A stretch of 64,000 nucleotides of DNA from Aneurinibacillus uraniidurans (GCF_028471905.1 NZ_CP116902.1:452001-516000); one strand, 5' to 3'; shown: positions 8,739-19,861, counted from the stretch's first letter. Notes: generated by a model from the letters alone, not told the origin. A program made the numbers and translations.

Positions 8739-10244
8739 ATGCCAGAGTTTTTGGTAATACCCGCAATTATTGTTGTTGTGATTCTTCTGGTTGGTCTTGC
8801 ATTTTGGGCACGGTACAAGACGGTAAGCCCGGATGAAGGGATGATTGTTACCGGTTCATTTCTTGGCAGTAAGAATGTTATGACTGATGAATCGGGGCGC
8901 AGCATTAAGATTGTACGTGGTGGGGGAGCATTTATTCTGCCGATTTTTCAGCAAGCTGAGTTTATTTCCCTGTTGTCGCATAAGCTCGATATTTCAACGC
9001 CGGAAGTATATACGGAGCAGGGGGTTCCAGTGATGGCTGATGGGGTAGCCATTATCAAAATTGGCGGTTCAATTGAGGATATCTCCACAGCAGCGGAACA
9101 GTTCCTTGGTAAACCGATCGAGGCATTAAAAGGGGAAGCGCAGGAGGTTCTCGAGGGGCATCTGCGGTCTATCTTAGGTTCGATGACCGTGGAAGAAGTA
9201 TACCGCAATCGTGATCGCTTCGCCCAGGAAGTACAGGGAGTGGCGGCGAAAGATTTGCGTAAGATGGGTCTGCAAATTGTTTCCTTCACAATTAAAGATG
9301 TACGAGATAAACACGGCTATCTCGATGCGCTTGGTAAACCGCGAATTGCGGCAGTCAAGCGGGATGCGGATATTGCAGAAGCTGAAGCGGTGCGGGATTC
9401 ACGGATCAAAAAAGCATTAGCTGAAGAAGAGGGACAAAAGGCAGAGCTTCTGCGGGATACGAATATCGCTGAAGCTGAGAAGGCCAAGGAACTGAAAGTA
9501 GCGGCATTCAAGCGCGAACAGGATACGGCACGCGCCGAAGCTGATCAAGCGTATTCCATTCAGGAGGCACGTGCGAAGCAGCAGGTTGTAGAAGAACAGA
9601 TGCAGGTGGAGATCGTGCGTAAAGAGCGGGAAATTGACCTGGAGGAAAAAGAGATTGTCCGCCGGGAAAAGCAGTACGATTCAGAAGTGAAGAAAAAAGC
9701 GGATGCAGACCGATATGCAGTCGAACAAGCGGCAGAAGCAGAAAAAGCCAAGCAGATGCGGGAAGCTGATGCGCATAAGTATCGGATTGAAGCGGAGGCA
9801 GCGGCGCTTGCTGAGCAGAAGCGATTAGAAGGGCAGGCGTTAGCCGATGCGGAACGAGCGCGTGGGACGGCAGAAGCAGAAGTTATTCGGTTACGTGGTC
9901 TGGCGGAAGCGGAAGCGAAAGAAAAGCTTGCCGAAGCATTCCAGAAGTTTGGCGAAGCGGCTGTACTTGATATTATTGTGAAGATGTTGCCTGAATTAGC
10001 CGGTAAAGTAGCAGAGCCAATGAAAGGAATCGACAAGCTGACGGTAGTCGATACCGGGAACGGGGCCGGGGCGACACGGGTGAGTAATTATGTAACGTCT
10101 CTTATGGCGACAGCGCCGCAGATGGTCAAAGACGTATCGGGACTGGATCTGGGCGAGTTGATTCAGAATTTAACACGCAAAGTCCCTGTTCAGAGTGAAT
10201 CAAGCGAGCTTCCAAAACCATCGGATTCATTGAATGAAGGGTAA
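8739..10244 (+). CDS. floT: flotillin-like protein FloT
   Basis: A 501-residue SPFH-family scaffold protein of membrane microdomains. It has one N-terminal membrane-inserting segment (about residues 5-24), then the SPFH/band-7 domain (about 40-210) with HKLDISTPEVYTEQGVPV. A long coiled-coil region (about 210-400) rich in Ala, Glu and Lys with repeated EAEA motifs follows, as in YuaG/FloT and metazoan flotillins. The C-terminal part carries VKMLPELAGKVAEPM and a proline/serine-rich tail. It forms an operon with the nfeD-like gene and is closed by a strong terminator. Confidence 0.93.
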   Translation: MPEFLVIPAIIVVVILLVGLAFWARYKTVSPDEGMIVTGSFLGSKNVMTDESGRSIKIVRGGGAFILPIFQQAEFISLLSHKLDISTPEVYTEQGVPVMADGVAIIKIGGSIEDISTAAEQFLGKPIEALKGEAQEVLEGHLRSILGSMTVEEVYRNRDRFAQEVQGVAAKDLRKMGLQIVSFTIKDVRDKHGYLDALGKPRIAAVKRDADIAEAEAVRDSRIKKALAEEEGQKAELLRDTNIAEAEKAKELKVAAFKREQDTARAEADQAYSIQEARAKQQVVEEQMQVEIVRKEREIDLEEKEIVRREKQYDSEVKKKADADRYAVEQAAEAEKAKQMREADAHKYRIEAEAAALAEQKRLEGQALADAERARGTAEAEVIRLRGLAEAEAKEKLAEAFQKFGEAAVLDIIVKMLPELAGKVAEPMKGIDKLTVVDTGNGAGATRVSNYVTSLMATAPQMVKDVSGLDLGELIQNLTRKVPVQSESSELPKPSDSLNEG

Positions 10245-10250
10245 AAATAT

Positions 10251-10290
10251 AAAAGCGATGCACACTATCAGCGTGTACATCGCTTTTTTT
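10251..10290 (+). terminator. terminator after floT
   Basis: AAAGCGATG and the following ACAC pair with GTGT and CATCGCTTT around a short loop, followed by a T run (10284-10290). Confidence 0.85.
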
Positions 10291-10311
10291 GCATAGAAAA
10301 GGGTATTTTGC

Positions 10312-10320
10312 TGATATAAT
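10312..10320 (+). promoter_or_regulatory. extended -10 promoter element for the DHH phosphoesterase gene
   Basis: TGATATAAT fits the extended -10 form (TG, one base, TATAAT) of SigA promoters and lies 45 bases before the start codon. No good -35 box is visible at the usual distance, which is common for extended -10 promoters. Confidence 0.5.
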
Positions 10321-10365
10321 GAAAGACACGGGATATATGACTGGATAGAGAGACGAAGGAGCAAA

Positions 10366-11433
10366 ATGATGAAACAAAAATCAACAACGAGCATGCAGGA
10401 TTTTCTGGCGAAAGCACAGAGCAGAGGGATTAAAGTACAAATTAGTTCGGATGATGCGGATAAGCTGTTTACAGCGGCGCAGACAGAAAAGCGCCCTCTT
10501 CGCCGCGATAAGCCGCGTGCTGTGAAGTTGTTTACCCACAATGATACGGATGGCGTAAGCTGTGGCATTCTGGCCCGGATGGCGTTTGGCGATACGGTGC
10601 ATATCGACTATTCCAATTACGATGATATTAACAACAAAGTCTCTCGTTTTTTGGATTTTCATCTGAGCAAGTATGATCTTGTTTTTATTACCGATATTTC
10701 GGTGAATGAAGAAGTCGCTGATGTTATTGAGAAAATGAGTGCATACGCCCGGGAGAAAGTTATGCTGTTGGATCATCATCAGACCGCAGAGGGACTGAAT
10801 CAATATGAGTGGGCCCAGGTTACCGTAGAGCAGAACGGGGTGCGCGAAAGTGGCACTACGCTTTTCTACCGGCATTTGATTACAGAAGGCTGGCTGGCAG
10901 ATAGCCCGGAGCTTGCCCGCTATGTTGAGATGGTACGTCAGTATGATACATGGGACTGGAAAGAAAATAACAACCTGCATGCTAAACAGCTGAATGATCT
11001 GTTTTATATTCTGGGGCGAGATCGTTTTGTCGCTCGATTCACAGCAGATTGCTCCCCGGATTTTACAGATTCTGAACAAATGTTGCTCGAGATCGAGCAG
11101 GAAAAAATCGAGAAGTACATCAAAGGGAAATCAAAAGATGTGCAGATTCGGGATGTGAACGGCTATACTGCGGGTGTCGTATTTGCGGAGCAGTACATTT
11201 CTGAGCTGGGTAATGCGCTGGCAGAAGCGAACCCGGAAGTCGATTTTGTAGCGATCATTAATATGTCGCGTGTGATTAGCTATCGAACCGTTAAAGATGA
11301 GATCAACGTTGGTGATATTGCTGCCTTTTTCGGTGGCGGTGGTCATGCAAAAGCAGCGGGTAGCCCCGTGTCGAAAGAAATGAAGCAGGCTGCTGCCAGC
11401 CTGCTATTTGAACAGATACAATCCCAAAAATAA
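10366..11433 (+). CDS. DHH-family phosphoesterase
   Basis: A 355-residue protein with the DHH phosphoesterase fold. Metal-binding motifs are THNDTD at residues 57-62, a later ITD near 110, and DHH at 136-138. The C-terminal DHHA1 substrate domain ends with FGGGGHAKAAG. Relatives hydrolyse short oligonucleotides, nucleotide phosphates or cyclic dinucleotide products; the exact substrate cannot be read from the sequence. There is no N-terminal membrane or PAS domain, so it is not a GdpP. The start has GAAGGAG upstream. It is a single-gene unit. Confidence 0.82.
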   Translation: MMKQKSTTSMQDFLAKAQSRGIKVQISSDDADKLFTAAQTEKRPLRRDKPRAVKLFTHNDTDGVSCGILARMAFGDTVHIDYSNYDDINNKVSRFLDFHLSKYDLVFITDISVNEEVADVIEKMSAYAREKVMLLDHHQTAEGLNQYEWAQVTVEQNGVRESGTTLFYRHLITEGWLADSPELARYVEMVRQYDTWDWKENNNLHAKQLNDLFYILGRDRFVARFTADCSPDFTDSEQMLLEIEQEKIEKYIKGKSKDVQIRDVNGYTAGVVFAEQYISELGNALAEANPEVDFVAIINMSRVISYRTVKDEINVGDIAAFFGGGGHAKAAGSPVSKEMKQAAASLLFEQIQSQK

Positions 11434-11452
11434 TCGTATGGTCTGCAATAGA

Positions 11453-11490
11453 AAATCCCGGCTGCTATATAGGCAAAGCCGGGATTTTTT
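11453..11490. terminator. bidirectional terminator between convergent genes
   Basis: AAATCCCGGC pairs with GCCGGGATTT, with a T run on the plus side and a shorter one on the minus side. It ends the DHH gene and probably also the convergent 3D-domain gene that stops at 11503. Confidence 0.8.
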
Positions 11491-11502
11491 CTGTGTATGC
11501 AC

Positions 11503-12153
11503 TTAGTCTGGGAGTTTCATCACACGTACTTGCACTTCTTTACGTCCCCAGGCATTCGCATCTTCTTCTGTCGCGAAGACGAGATCAATCGCATTGCCTT
11601 TAATCGCACCGCCCGTATCTTCAGCACGACATGTACCATAACCCTCTACCCACAGAACGGTGCCAAGCGGGATGTAATCCGGGTCAACGGCTACGATACC
11701 AGGGCGAATTTTCGTTCCAAGTTTTGTTTTGCCCGGTCCGGTGTAGCCAGATGCATTGGCTGTAAATACCATACCTTCACGAGCTTGGCGCATTTCGCTG
11801 CGAGACGTATTCTTTTTCTTCTGAGAGAGCGCTCGTTCTTTTGCTTTCTTAGATTGGGCGATGGTGATAACGTCAGACGGTGTACCATAAGCTAGACCAG
11901 GTGAAACTAATTCTTTTGCTGAGGCTTCTCCGTTTTGCAGCGGTGTCAGAAGAAATGATGTTTCGCTCTGGGGCTGCAAGTTGGCAGAAAGACTTTTTTC
12001 GGTAGATTGAGGAGCTTCAGCAAGAGAATTAACCAGATGGATAAGCAAGAACAACGTGATGACAGGGATTCCGATACGTAAAGACCACCTATTTGCCTTA
12101 TGACTATTGGGTTTCCTAAATATGGACAGCGACATGTTTTTTATTTTTTGCAT
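11503..12153 (-). CDS. 3D-domain cell-wall protein (secreted or membrane-anchored)
   Basis: A 216-residue protein whose C-terminal 100 residues form a 3D (Asp-Asp-Asp) domain, the double-psi beta-barrel of lytic-transglycosylase-like proteins. The three conserved aspartates appear in VAVDPDYIPLGT, AEDTGGAIKG and NAIDLVF. Start ATG 12153 is fixed by AGGAGG seven bases upstream; the longer frame from 12225 has none. One hydrophobic segment (about residues 28-45, IGIPVITLFLLIHLV) anchors or exports it, followed by a low-complexity linker of about 90 residues. It lacks the LysM or G5 domains of the larger YabE-like relatives. A peptidoglycan-remodelling role is likely. Confidence 0.85.
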   Translation of the reverse strand: MQKIKNMSLSIFRKPNSHKANRWSLRIGIPVITLFLLIHLVNSLAEAPQSTEKSLSANLQPQSETSFLLTPLQNGEASAKELVSPGLAYGTPSDVITIAQSKKAKERALSQKKKNTSRSEMRQAREGMVFTANASGYTGPGKTKLGTKIRPGIVAVDPDYIPLGTVLWVEGYGTCRAEDTGGAIKGNAIDLVFATEEDANAWGRKEVQVRVMKLPD

Positions 12154-12306
12154 GCAAGCCTCCTCTTGTAAATAGTAATGTTTTCTTATTTGGTTGATTA
12201 TATCACATAACGTGAAATTTGTCACATTTTTTCAGAAAATTTTAATTAATGATGAAGAATGGTAGGGAAAGCTACAGGTGCATGCGGATGACTCAGCTAA
12301 ATAAAT

Positions 12307-12336
12307 TTGGTTGTACAGAAGCGGATTTGCTATAAT
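12307..12336 (+). promoter_or_regulatory. SigA-type promoter of mnmA
   Basis: TTGGTT (12307-12312) and a perfect TATAAT (12331-12336) are separated by 18 bases, 55 bases upstream of the mnmA start. Confidence 0.6.
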
Positions 12337-12390
12337 GAGTGAACGAAGCAGACTTGCTTCCGAATTATGCAAATAAGGAAGTTGATATAG

Positions 12391-13497
<1,107 letters not shown>

Positions 13498-13512
13498 CAT
13501 CAACTTTATGAA

Positions 13513-13557
13513 AAAAGCTGTACGCCTGCCTTCTGGCAGATGTACAGCTTTTTTTCT
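13513..13557. terminator. strong bidirectional terminator between mnmA and acnA
   Basis: AAAGCTGTAC and GTACAGCTTT, with an inner CTGCC/GGCAG pair, form a long stem with T runs on both strands. It ends mnmA on the plus strand and the convergent aconitase gene on the minus strand. Confidence 0.85.
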
Positions 13558-13564
13558 GTGAAGA

Positions 13565-16303
13565 TTAGGAAGGGGATGGAATTGATTCAGGCGGTTCCTG
13601 AACCAGATTGCGGAGCACCATCTGGAGAATTCCACCGTTTCGGTAATAATCAATCTCGACATCGGTATCAAGTCGAACGATACAAACGAAAGAGAAAGTT
13701 GAACCATCCGGTCGTGTCGCTTGAACAGTAACGTTCTGACGCGGCTGTACATTATCTCCGAAATCAACAATTGAAAAAGTTTCATTTCCTTGGATGCCAA
13801 CGCTTTCTGCATTTTCACCTTCCTGGAATTGAAGCGGAAGTACACCCATACCGACCAGATTGCTGCGATGAATTCGCTCGTAGCTTTCAGCGATGACGGC
13901 CTTAACTCCAAGTAACAGCGTTCCTTTGGCTGCCCAGTCACGAGAGCTTCCGGTTCCATATTCTTTACCAGCGATAATCATGAGCGGTGTGTCGGATTCC
14001 TGATATTTCATGGCCGCATCATAAATGGATATGACTTCTCCAGTTGGTAAGTATGTCGTGACACCTCCTTCTGTTCCAGGAGCAAGCAGGTTACGGATCC
14101 GGATGTTAGCGAATGTGCCGCGCATCATGACCTCGTGATTTCCTCGACGTGAGCCGAAGGAGTTAAAGTCGCGTATCTCGACGCCTTTAGATTGCAAATA
14201 CAGACCTGCTGGACCGTCTGGCTTAATCGCACCCGCCGGGGAGATGTGATCAGTTGTAACGGAATTGCCGAGTAAGGCGAGCAATTTGGCATTCTGAATC
14301 GGTTTGATCGGATGAACATCGAGCGAGAAGTCCGTAAAGAAAGGTGGCGACTGAATATATGTGGATTGCTCATCCCACGTATAAATTTGCTCTTTTGGAA
14401 TCTCGATTTCATTCCAGCGTTTGTTAAAGGCATGGACATTGTTATATTTTTCACGATACATTTCCGGTGTAATAACAGAATCAATCACAGCCTGGACTTC
14501 GGCAGGCGATGGCCAAATATCTTTCAGATAAACCGGGTTATTGTTGTCATCATGTCCGATAGGGTCGTTGAACAGGTCAATATCCATTGTTCCGGCAAGC
14601 GCATACGCAACCACAAGCAGAGGGGAAGCCAGATAGTTAGCTTTGACAAGTGGGTGAATACGACCCTCAAAGTTACGGTTTCCGCTTAACACAGCCGCTA
14701 CAGTCAAATCATTTTCTTGAATGGAACGAGACACTTCCGGGGTGAGCGGGCCGCTGTTACCGATACATGTTGTACAGCCGTAGCCAACGGTTTGAAATCC
14801 AAGCTGGTCCAAATATTGTGTCAGCTTAGCATCATCAAGATACTGCGTAACGACACGGGAGCCAGGGGCAAGGCTGGATTTTACATTCGGATTGCGGCGA
14901 AGCCCTTTCTCGACAGCTTTTTTGGCGAGGAGTCCCGCGCCGAGCATAACAGATGGATTGGATGTATTCGTACAGCTTGTAATCGCTGCGATGACAACGG
15001 AGCCATTATGTAATGAGGCCGTGTTACCATCTGGATACGTAACCGTTACTTCCTGATTGATTTTTTCATCTGACAGGCCGAAGCCGCCTTCTTTGATTGG
15101 TTTGCGAATCGTTTTCTCAAAGTCTTCCTTCATGTGCGTCAGTTCAATCCGATCCTGCGGGCGCTTCGGTCCGGCAAGTGATGGTACGACAGAAGATAGA
15201 TCAAGTGTGAGCACTTCTGAGTACGTTAGTGATGTCGTATCATCTCGGAACATGCCTTGTGTTTTTGCATATTCTTCTACAAGCTTGATGTGCTCTTCAG
15301 AGCGTCCGGTTGTGCGTAAATAGCGCAGTGTCTGCTCGTCAATTGGGAAGAAGCCGACGGTAGCTCCATATTCTGGTGCCATATTGGCAACAGTTGCTCG
15401 GTCTTCAAGCGGCATAGTGGACAGTCCTGATCCGAAGAACTCCACGAACTTTCCAACCACACCTTTTTTACGCAAAATATTCGTAACCGTAAGTGCAAGG
15501 TCGGTCGCAGTTGATCCTTCCGGGAGTTCGCCAGTTAACTCGAAGCCGACGACGCGCGGAAGCAGAAAATACATAGGTTGACCAAGCATAGCTGCCTCTG
15601 CTTCGATCCCCCCAACACCCCAGCCAAGTACGCCAAGTCCGTTTGCCATTGTTGTATGGGAATCCGTACCGACAAGTGAATCAGGAAATACAGTCATGCC
15701 TTCTCCCATTTTTCGTTCGGTTACAACGGATGCGAGATACTCGATGTTAACCTGATGCACGATGCCGACAGCTGGCGGGACTGCGCGGAAGTTCGAGAAC
15801 GCTTGAGTTGCCCAGCGCAGGAACTCATAGCGTTCCAGATTGCGCTCGAACTCGCGCTCCATATTGTGGCTGAGCGCTGTTTCCGAACCGGCCTCATCGA
15901 CCTGTACAGAGTGATCAATGACAAGATCAACAGGAATGAGCGGATTGATTTTTTCAGCGGGTATGCCGAGTTTAGCTACTGCCTGACGCATCGCAGCAAG
16001 ATCGACGACAGCCGGAACACCTGTGAAATCTTGCAGAATTACGCGGGCAGGCAGAAACGGAACTTCATGCATGTCTTCCCGTGCGGGATTTGGATTCCAG
16101 GATGCAACTCGTTTTACATGTTCCTCTGTAATCGCCCGCCCATCCATATTACGCAGGACGGCTTCAAGTAAAATTTTGATTGAAACAGGCAGGTGGGCGA
16201 TTGGCCCAAGGCCGTTTTCTTCGAGTGCTTGTAGACGATAATACGTCTGCCCACTCGGAAGCTGTGCACGGCATATATCACGTAAAGATTGTTTATTGAT
16301 CAT
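13565..16303 (-). CDS. acnA: aconitate hydratase
   Basis: Aconitase interconverts citrate and isocitrate in the TCA cycle through a [4Fe-4S] cluster; in bacilli the apo-protein also binds RNA. The length of 912 residues is normal for AcnA. Cluster cysteines are Cys444 (ITSCTN) and Cys510/Cys513 (GCTTCIG). Substrate-binding motifs include [21 protein letters not shown] and, in the swivel domain, [14 protein letters not shown] and [10 protein letters not shown]. The start has GGAGGT before it. It is monocistronic and convergent with mnmA; the 160 bases upstream carry AT-rich repeats that may hold its promoter, but I cannot assign a regulator. Confidence 0.98.
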   Translation of the reverse strand: MINKQSLRDICRAQLPSGQTYYRLQALEENGLGPIAHLPVSIKILLEAVLRNMDGRAITEEHVKRVASWNPNPAREDMHEVPFLPARVILQDFTGVPAVVDLAAMRQAVAKLGIPAEKINPLIPVDLVIDHSVQVDEAGSETALSHNMEREFERNLERYEFLRWATQAFSNFRAVPPAVGIVHQVNIEYLASVVTERKMGEGMTVFPDSLVGTDSHTTMANGLGVLGWGVGGIEAEAAMLGQPMYFLLPRVVGFELTGELPEGSTATDLALTVTNILRKKGVVGKFVEFFGSGLSTMPLEDRATVANMAPEYGATVGFFPIDEQTLRYLRTTGRSEEHIKLVEEYAKTQGMFRDDTTSLTYSEVLTLDLSSVVPSLAGPKRPQDRIELTHMKEDFEKTIRKPIKEGGFGLSDEKINQEVTVTYPDGNTASLHNGSVVIAAITSCTNTSNPSVMLGAGLLAKKAVEKGLRRNPNVKSSLAPGSRVVTQYLDDAKLTQYLDQLGFQTVGYGCTTCIGNSGPLTPEVSRSIQENDLTVAAVLSGNRNFEGRIHPLVKANYLASPLLVVAYALAGTMDIDLFNDPIGHDDNNNPVYLKDIWPSPAEVQAVIDSVITPEMYREKYNNVHAFNKRWNEIEIPKEQIYTWDEQSTYIQSPPFFTDFSLDVHPIKPIQNAKLLALLGNSVTTDHISPAGAIKPDGPAGLYLQSKGVEIRDFNSFGSRRGNHEVMMRGTFANIRIRNLLAPGTEGGVTTYLPTGEVISIYDAAMKYQESDTPLMIIAGKEYGTGSSRDWAAKGTLLLGVKAVIAESYERIHRSNLVGMGVLPLQFQEGENAESVGIQGNETFSIVDFGDNVQPRQNVTVQATRPDGSTFSFVCIVRLDTDVEIDYYRNGGILQMVLRNLVQEPPESIPSPS

Positions 16304-16462
16304 ACAAGTACCTCCGTGTATCCAGATTTGTGCTGTTTTAGTATGTACGGTTTTATACGAACTATAAGTGTGGAAAAGGAAGGATGTATGAAGTATTCTT
16401 GCTTACTTCATGCTAAGTAATGTACTTCTTACACTTCACGATTTCAAAGGAGGACATGTTTT

Positions 16463-16648
16463 ATGACGCATACCCAATATGATCCGAATGAGCGCGAACA
16501 TATGGCGTTTATTGAGGATGTGTCAGAAGGAATGGACCGCATGATGGATGAAGGGGGCGGTGTGGTAGATGAAGTGATCGCATACGAAACCCCGACTATG
16601 CGTAATGATCTGGTTGAGAATGCGGCTGATTACCAGCAAACAGAGTAG
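16463..16648 (+). CDS. small acidic protein of unknown function
   Basis: A 61-residue strongly acidic protein preceded by an excellent AAAGGAGG site. No hydrophobic segment, cysteine or known motif is visible. Glu/Asp and Met are frequent (MDRMMDEGGGVVDEV). It is its own transcription unit, with a strong terminator right after it, and is divergent from acnA. Similar small acidic proteins in spore formers often have unknown roles. I do not recognise the family. Confidence 0.6.
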   Translation: MTHTQYDPNEREHMAFIEDVSEGMDRMMDEGGGVVDEVIAYETPTMRNDLVENAADYQQTE

Positions 16649-16663
16649 CATACGTAGGAGAGA

Positions 16664-16706
16664 AAAAGTGCCATCCTGATCCAGATACGGATGGCACTTC
16701 TTTTTG
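16664..16706 (+). terminator. terminator after the small acidic protein gene
   Basis: AAGTGCCATCC pairs with GGATGGCACTT, followed by CTTTTT. The T tract runs into the -35 box of the ccdC promoter. Confidence 0.85.
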
Positions 16707-16731
16707 ACGAATAAAAAAGCTGATGTATAAT
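16704..16731 (+). promoter_or_regulatory. SigA-type promoter of ccdC
   Basis: TTGACG (16704-16709), a 16-base spacer and a perfect TATAAT (16726-16731), 28 bases before the start codon. The -35 box overlaps the T tract of the preceding terminator. Confidence 0.7.
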
Positions 16732-16758
16732 GAAATTGTATAGAAAGGAGAATGTCTC

Positions 16759-17256
16759 ATGAATGTAGCTGTACTAAGTACGTTTGTAGTACTTTTCATG
16801 GCTGTAACGGTTTTTTTTATACGAATGCGTGCGGCCAAAAAGCCAGTTTCGGTTAAAAAGATTGTGCTCCCACCCTTTTTTATGAGTACGGGATTTACGA
16901 TGTTTCTTTATCCGCCTACGCATGTACCGGTCTCGTATGCGGTTGCTGCATTTGTCTTTGGAATGGTGCTGTCGTATCCGTTGATTGTAACATCACGTTT
17001 TGAAGTAGTTGGCGATCATATATACATGAAGCGCTCGAAAGCCTTTGTATTTATTTTGCTTGGTCTGATTGCAATTCGGACGACTTTGAAATCGTACATT
17101 GGCATGTATATCAACCCAATGGAAACAGCCGGGATCTTCTTTATCCTTGCATTCGGGATGATTGTGACATGGCGAATTGCGATGTACTTTACGTATATGC
17201 GTTTTCAGCGTGACCTAAAAAATGACTATAATCTTACGATGGATCCAGGCCGCTAG
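16759..17256 (+). CDS. ccdC: CcdC family membrane protein
   Basis: A 165-residue integral membrane protein with four or five membrane segments. The family-typical pattern is an N-terminal segment followed by RMRAAKKPVSVKKIVLPPFFMSTG, then a second half ending in a basic tail. This matches CcdC/YneJ of bacilli, named for its place beside the cytochrome c maturation gene ccdA. Here ccdA is absent, so the link to cytochrome c biogenesis rests on family name only. The start has AAAGGAG. A terminator hairpin begins inside the last codons of the gene. Confidence 0.82.
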   Translation: MNVAVLSTFVVLFMAVTVFFIRMRAAKKPVSVKKIVLPPFFMSTGFTMFLYPPTHVPVSYAVAAFVFGMVLSYPLIVTSRFEVVGDHIYMKRSKAFVFILLGLIAIRTTLKSYIGMYINPMETAGIFFILAFGMIVTWRIAMYFTYMRFQRDLKNDYNLTMDPGR

Positions 17257-17269
17257 TGAGCGGCTTTTT
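17249..17269 (+). terminator. terminator overlapping the ccdC stop codon
   Basis: GCCGC (17249-17253) pairs with GCGGC (17260-17264), followed by TTTTT. The stop codon TAG at 17254-17256 lies in the loop. Confidence 0.7.
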
Positions 17270-17344
17270 GTATGTTTAAAATATATTGTCTGTGAATATT
17301 GACAAAAGACTGAAAAGTTATTATTATGATTTCATTCGAGTAAC

Positions 17345-17359
17345 ATCAGATGATCTGAT
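17345..17359. promoter_or_regulatory. operator-like dyad upstream of the FadR/LutR-type regulator
   Basis: ATCAGAT-G-ATCTGAT is a perfect inverted repeat around one central base, 22 bases before the regulator start. Two related copies occur before the lactate permease gene (18103-18132). The position suggests autoregulation by the GntR-type protein. Confidence 0.65.
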
Positions 17360-17381
17360 TACACAGGAAGGTGACGTTTAC

Positions 17382-18083
17382 GTGAAAACGGTACCAATGA
17401 TACGGACGCGAAAAACATATGAAGAGGTAACCGAGTATTTACGTGAGCTAATTGTGTCAGGGGGATATATGCCTGGTGAGCAATTACCTTCATTACGCGA
17501 ACTTAAGGACATGCTTGGTGTGAGCCAATCAACCATTCGGGAAGCATTAAGTTCACTCAAAACGATGGGTCTGATCATAATCAAGCAGGGAGAAGGTACA
17601 TTTGTGACGCAGTATAACCCGGAAGAACTGCTGTCGGCATTTGAAGCGATTCGTCCGGTTACTCGACAGGATATCATTTCTCTTCTTGAAGTTCGTAAAA
17701 TCATTGAAAGTGGAACGGCCAAACTGGCTGCTGAACGTAGAACAGACGGTGAATTACTGGAAATAGAGAAAGCGCTTTCTTGTATGAAGCAGGCACTTGA
17801 GAATGGTGAACTTGGACATGAGGCTGATTGGAAGTTTCATTACGCAGTAGCCCGTGCTTCTCATAACCATGTGCTTGAATCTGTCATGCTGTCCATTTCA
17901 GAAACAATGGAGACAGCCCTGCGTACGAGTCGAATGAAACTGTATACGCGCCGTGGAAATCCGGAAGCACTGTACCAGGAGCATGTAGGTATCTATGAGG
18001 CCATTCGTGCGCAAAACGTAAACAAGGCAGAAGAGGCCATGTTGTATCATCTAGTAGGAGTGGAGAAAAAGATGCTGTCTTAG
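17382..18083 (+). CDS. lutR: FadR-subfamily GntR regulator (LutR/LldR-like)
   Basis: A 233-residue regulator with an N-terminal winged helix (YEEVTEYLRELIVSGGYMPGEQLPS, then GVSQSTIREALSSLKTMGLI and GEGTFVT) and a C-terminal helical FCD ligand domain containing the metal-site histidines of DWKFHYAVARASHNH and YQEHVGIYEAI. LutR/LldR proteins of this type respond to lactate and control lactate permease and lutABC, which follow here. GTG 17382 is chosen because AGGAAGG stands upstream; a longer frame from 17286 would run through the operator-like dyad at 17345. The symbol is assigned from context. Confidence 0.85.
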   Translation: MKTVPMIRTRKTYEEVTEYLRELIVSGGYMPGEQLPSLRELKDMLGVSQSTIREALSSLKTMGLIIIKQGEGTFVTQYNPEELLSAFEAIRPVTRQDIISLLEVRKIIESGTAKLAAERRTDGELLEIEKALSCMKQALENGELGHEADWKFHYAVARASHNHVLESVMLSISETMETALRTSRMKLYTRRGNPEALYQEHVGIYEAIRAQNVNKAEEAMLYHLVGVEKKMLS

Positions 18084-18102
18084 CATTTTTTTATCACATA
18101 AC

Positions 18103-18132
18103 ATCGGATGACCTGACTTCAGATGACCTAAA
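18103..18132. promoter_or_regulatory. tandem operator-like dyads before the lactate permease gene
   Basis: Two adjacent copies, ATCGGAT-G-ACCTGAC (18103-18117) and TTCAGAT-G-ACCTAAA (18118-18132), resemble the perfect dyad at 17345-17359. Their centres are exactly 15 bases apart, so they are not on the same face of the helix by a whole number of turns. They are likely binding sites for the adjacent FadR-type regulator, controlling the permease-lutABC transcript. Confidence 0.6.
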
Positions 18133-18205
18133 AATATAAAAGAGGGTATACGCCGCAAGGCTTGCCATATAAAAAACAGTTACAGAGAAAAAAGAGGTGG
18201 ATATC

Positions 18206-19861
18206 ATGCAAACGTGGACACAAATATACAGTCCGCTAGGAAGCCTAGGGTTGTCAGCTGTTGTTGCACTTATTCCAATTGTTTTCTTCTTCCTGGCACT
18301 TACTGTGTTTCGAATGAAGGGACATACTGCAGGCTTGATTACAGTTCTGCTGTCGCTTGTGATTGCCATACTTGTATACAAAATGCCAGTCTCGATGGCA
18401 CTTGCAGCTACAGGGTATGGATTTATGTATGGGTTATGGCCGATTGCCTGGATCATTGTAACCGCTGTCTTTTTGTATAAAATCACAGTGAAAACCGGGC
18501 AATTCGAAATCATTCGTTCGTCTGTAGTATCGATTACGGAAGATCAGCGTCTCCAAATGCTGCTTGTTGGCTTTGCGTTTGGTGCGTTTCTCGAAGGGGC
18601 AGCTGGCTTTGGTGCACCAGTAGCCATTACAGCGGCACTGCTCGTTGGCCTTGGATTTAATCCGCTGTATGCGGCAGGTTTGTGTTTGATTGCCAACACA
18701 GCGCCGGTAGCATTCGGGGCGATGGGAGTTCCGATTATAACCGCTGGACAGGTTACTGGAATTGAGGCACTTCATATTGGACAGATGGCGGGCCGCCAAT
18801 TGCCGCTGCTTTCGTTGTTCGTACCGTTCTGGCTTATCATAATTATGGATGGGATTCGCGGTGTGCGTGAGACATGGCCGGCTATTTTAGTGGCAGGTGG
18901 ATCATTTGCGATTACACAGTATTTTACAGCTAATTTCATCGGACCGGAGTTGCCGGATATTACATCTGCGCTCGTCAGCCTGATTGCGTTAGCTGGATTC
19001 CTTAAAGTATGGAAACCAAAGCGAATCTTCCGTTTTGAAAACGGTGGCTCTGCAAGTGTAGAGAAAGTAAACACGGAAGTAAAATATACGGGTGGACAGA
19101 TTTTTAAAGCGTGGTCTCCGTTTATTATTCTGACCTTGATGGTAACGATTTGGAGTTTACAGCCGTTTAAAGATTTGTTCGGGAAGACAGGCCCATTAAA
19201 AGCGCTCGTCTTTAAAATTCCGGTGCCGTATCTTGATAAGCTTGTCATTAAAGCACAGCCAATTGTAACGAAGCCAACGCCGTATGATGCGGTGTTTAAG
19301 TTCGATATTTTATCGGCAACCGGTACAGCGATTTTACTAGCTGCGATTATTACGATGGTTGTTTTGAAGCTTAAGCCGAGTGAAGGAGTCAAATTGTTTG
19401 GCGAGACGTTAGCAGAATTGAAAAAGCCAATTCTGTCAATCGGCCTGGTGCTTGCGTTTGCGATGATAGCCAACTATTCGGGTCTATCTTCTACACTGGC
19501 ACTTGTACTGGCAGGGGCAGGCGGATTGTTCCCGTTCTTCTCGCCATTCCTTGGCTGGCTGGGGGTATTCCTCACCGGTTCCGATACGTCAAGCAATGCG
19601 CTGTTCTGTAACTTGCAGAGTGTAACGGCGCAGCAAATTGGTGTAAAAGAGACGCTGCTTGTAGCGGCAAATACAACAGGTGGAGTTACCGGTAAGATGA
19701 TTTCGCCGCAGTCGATTGCGGTAGCCTGTGCGGCGGTAGGGCTGGTTGGTAAAGAGTCTGATCTGTTCCGCTTCACGCTAAAGCACAGCTTGTTCTTTGC
19801 CACGATCGTTGGGGTGATCACATACATCCAGGCATATATGCTGCCATGGATGATTCCGTAA
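18206..19861 (+). CDS. lutP: L-lactate permease
   Basis: A 551-residue integral membrane protein of the LctP family, about 13 membrane segments, that takes up lactate (or glycolate) with protons. Family motifs are [20 protein letters not shown] in the first half and [20 protein letters not shown] in the second, plus [18 protein letters not shown]. The ATG at 18206 follows AAGAGGTGG; a GTG three codons earlier lies inside that site. It is the first gene of the lactate-use transcript and carries the tandem operator-like dyads in its leader. Confidence 0.95.
   Translation: MQTWTQIYSPLGSLGLSAVVALIPIVFFFLALTVFRMKGHTAGLITVLLSLVIAILVYKMPVSMALAATGYGFMYGLWPIAWIIVTAVFLYKITVKTGQFEIIRSSVVSITEDQRLQMLLVGFAFGAFLEGAAGFGAPVAITAALLVGLGFNPLYAAGLCLIANTAPVAFGAMGVPIITAGQVTGIEALHIGQMAGRQLPLLSLFVPFWLIIIMDGIRGVRETWPAILVAGGSFAITQYFTANFIGPELPDITSALVSLIALAGFLKVWKPKRIFRFENGGSASVEKVNTEVKYTGGQIFKAWSPFIILTLMVTIWSLQPFKDLFGKTGPLKALVFKIPVPYLDKLVIKAQPIVTKPTPYDAVFKFDILSATGTAILLAAIITMVVLKLKPSEGVKLFGETLAELKKPILSIGLVLAFAMIANYSGLSSTLALVLAGAGGLFPFFSPFLGWLGVFLTGSDTSSNALFCNLQSVTAQQIGVKETLLVAANTTGGVTGKMISPQSIAVACAAVGLVGKESDLFRFTLKHSLFFATIVGVITYIQAYMLPWMIP

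Noticed and set aside
10381-11079. 232-codon minus-strand reading frame inside the DHH gene
   Set aside because: It lies antisense to a clear conserved gene, has no ribosome binding site and codes for a composition unlike a real protein.
17286-17381. longer start for the GntR-type regulator
   Set aside because: The extension would translate through a perfect operator-like dyad and has no ribosome binding site; GTG 17382 has one.
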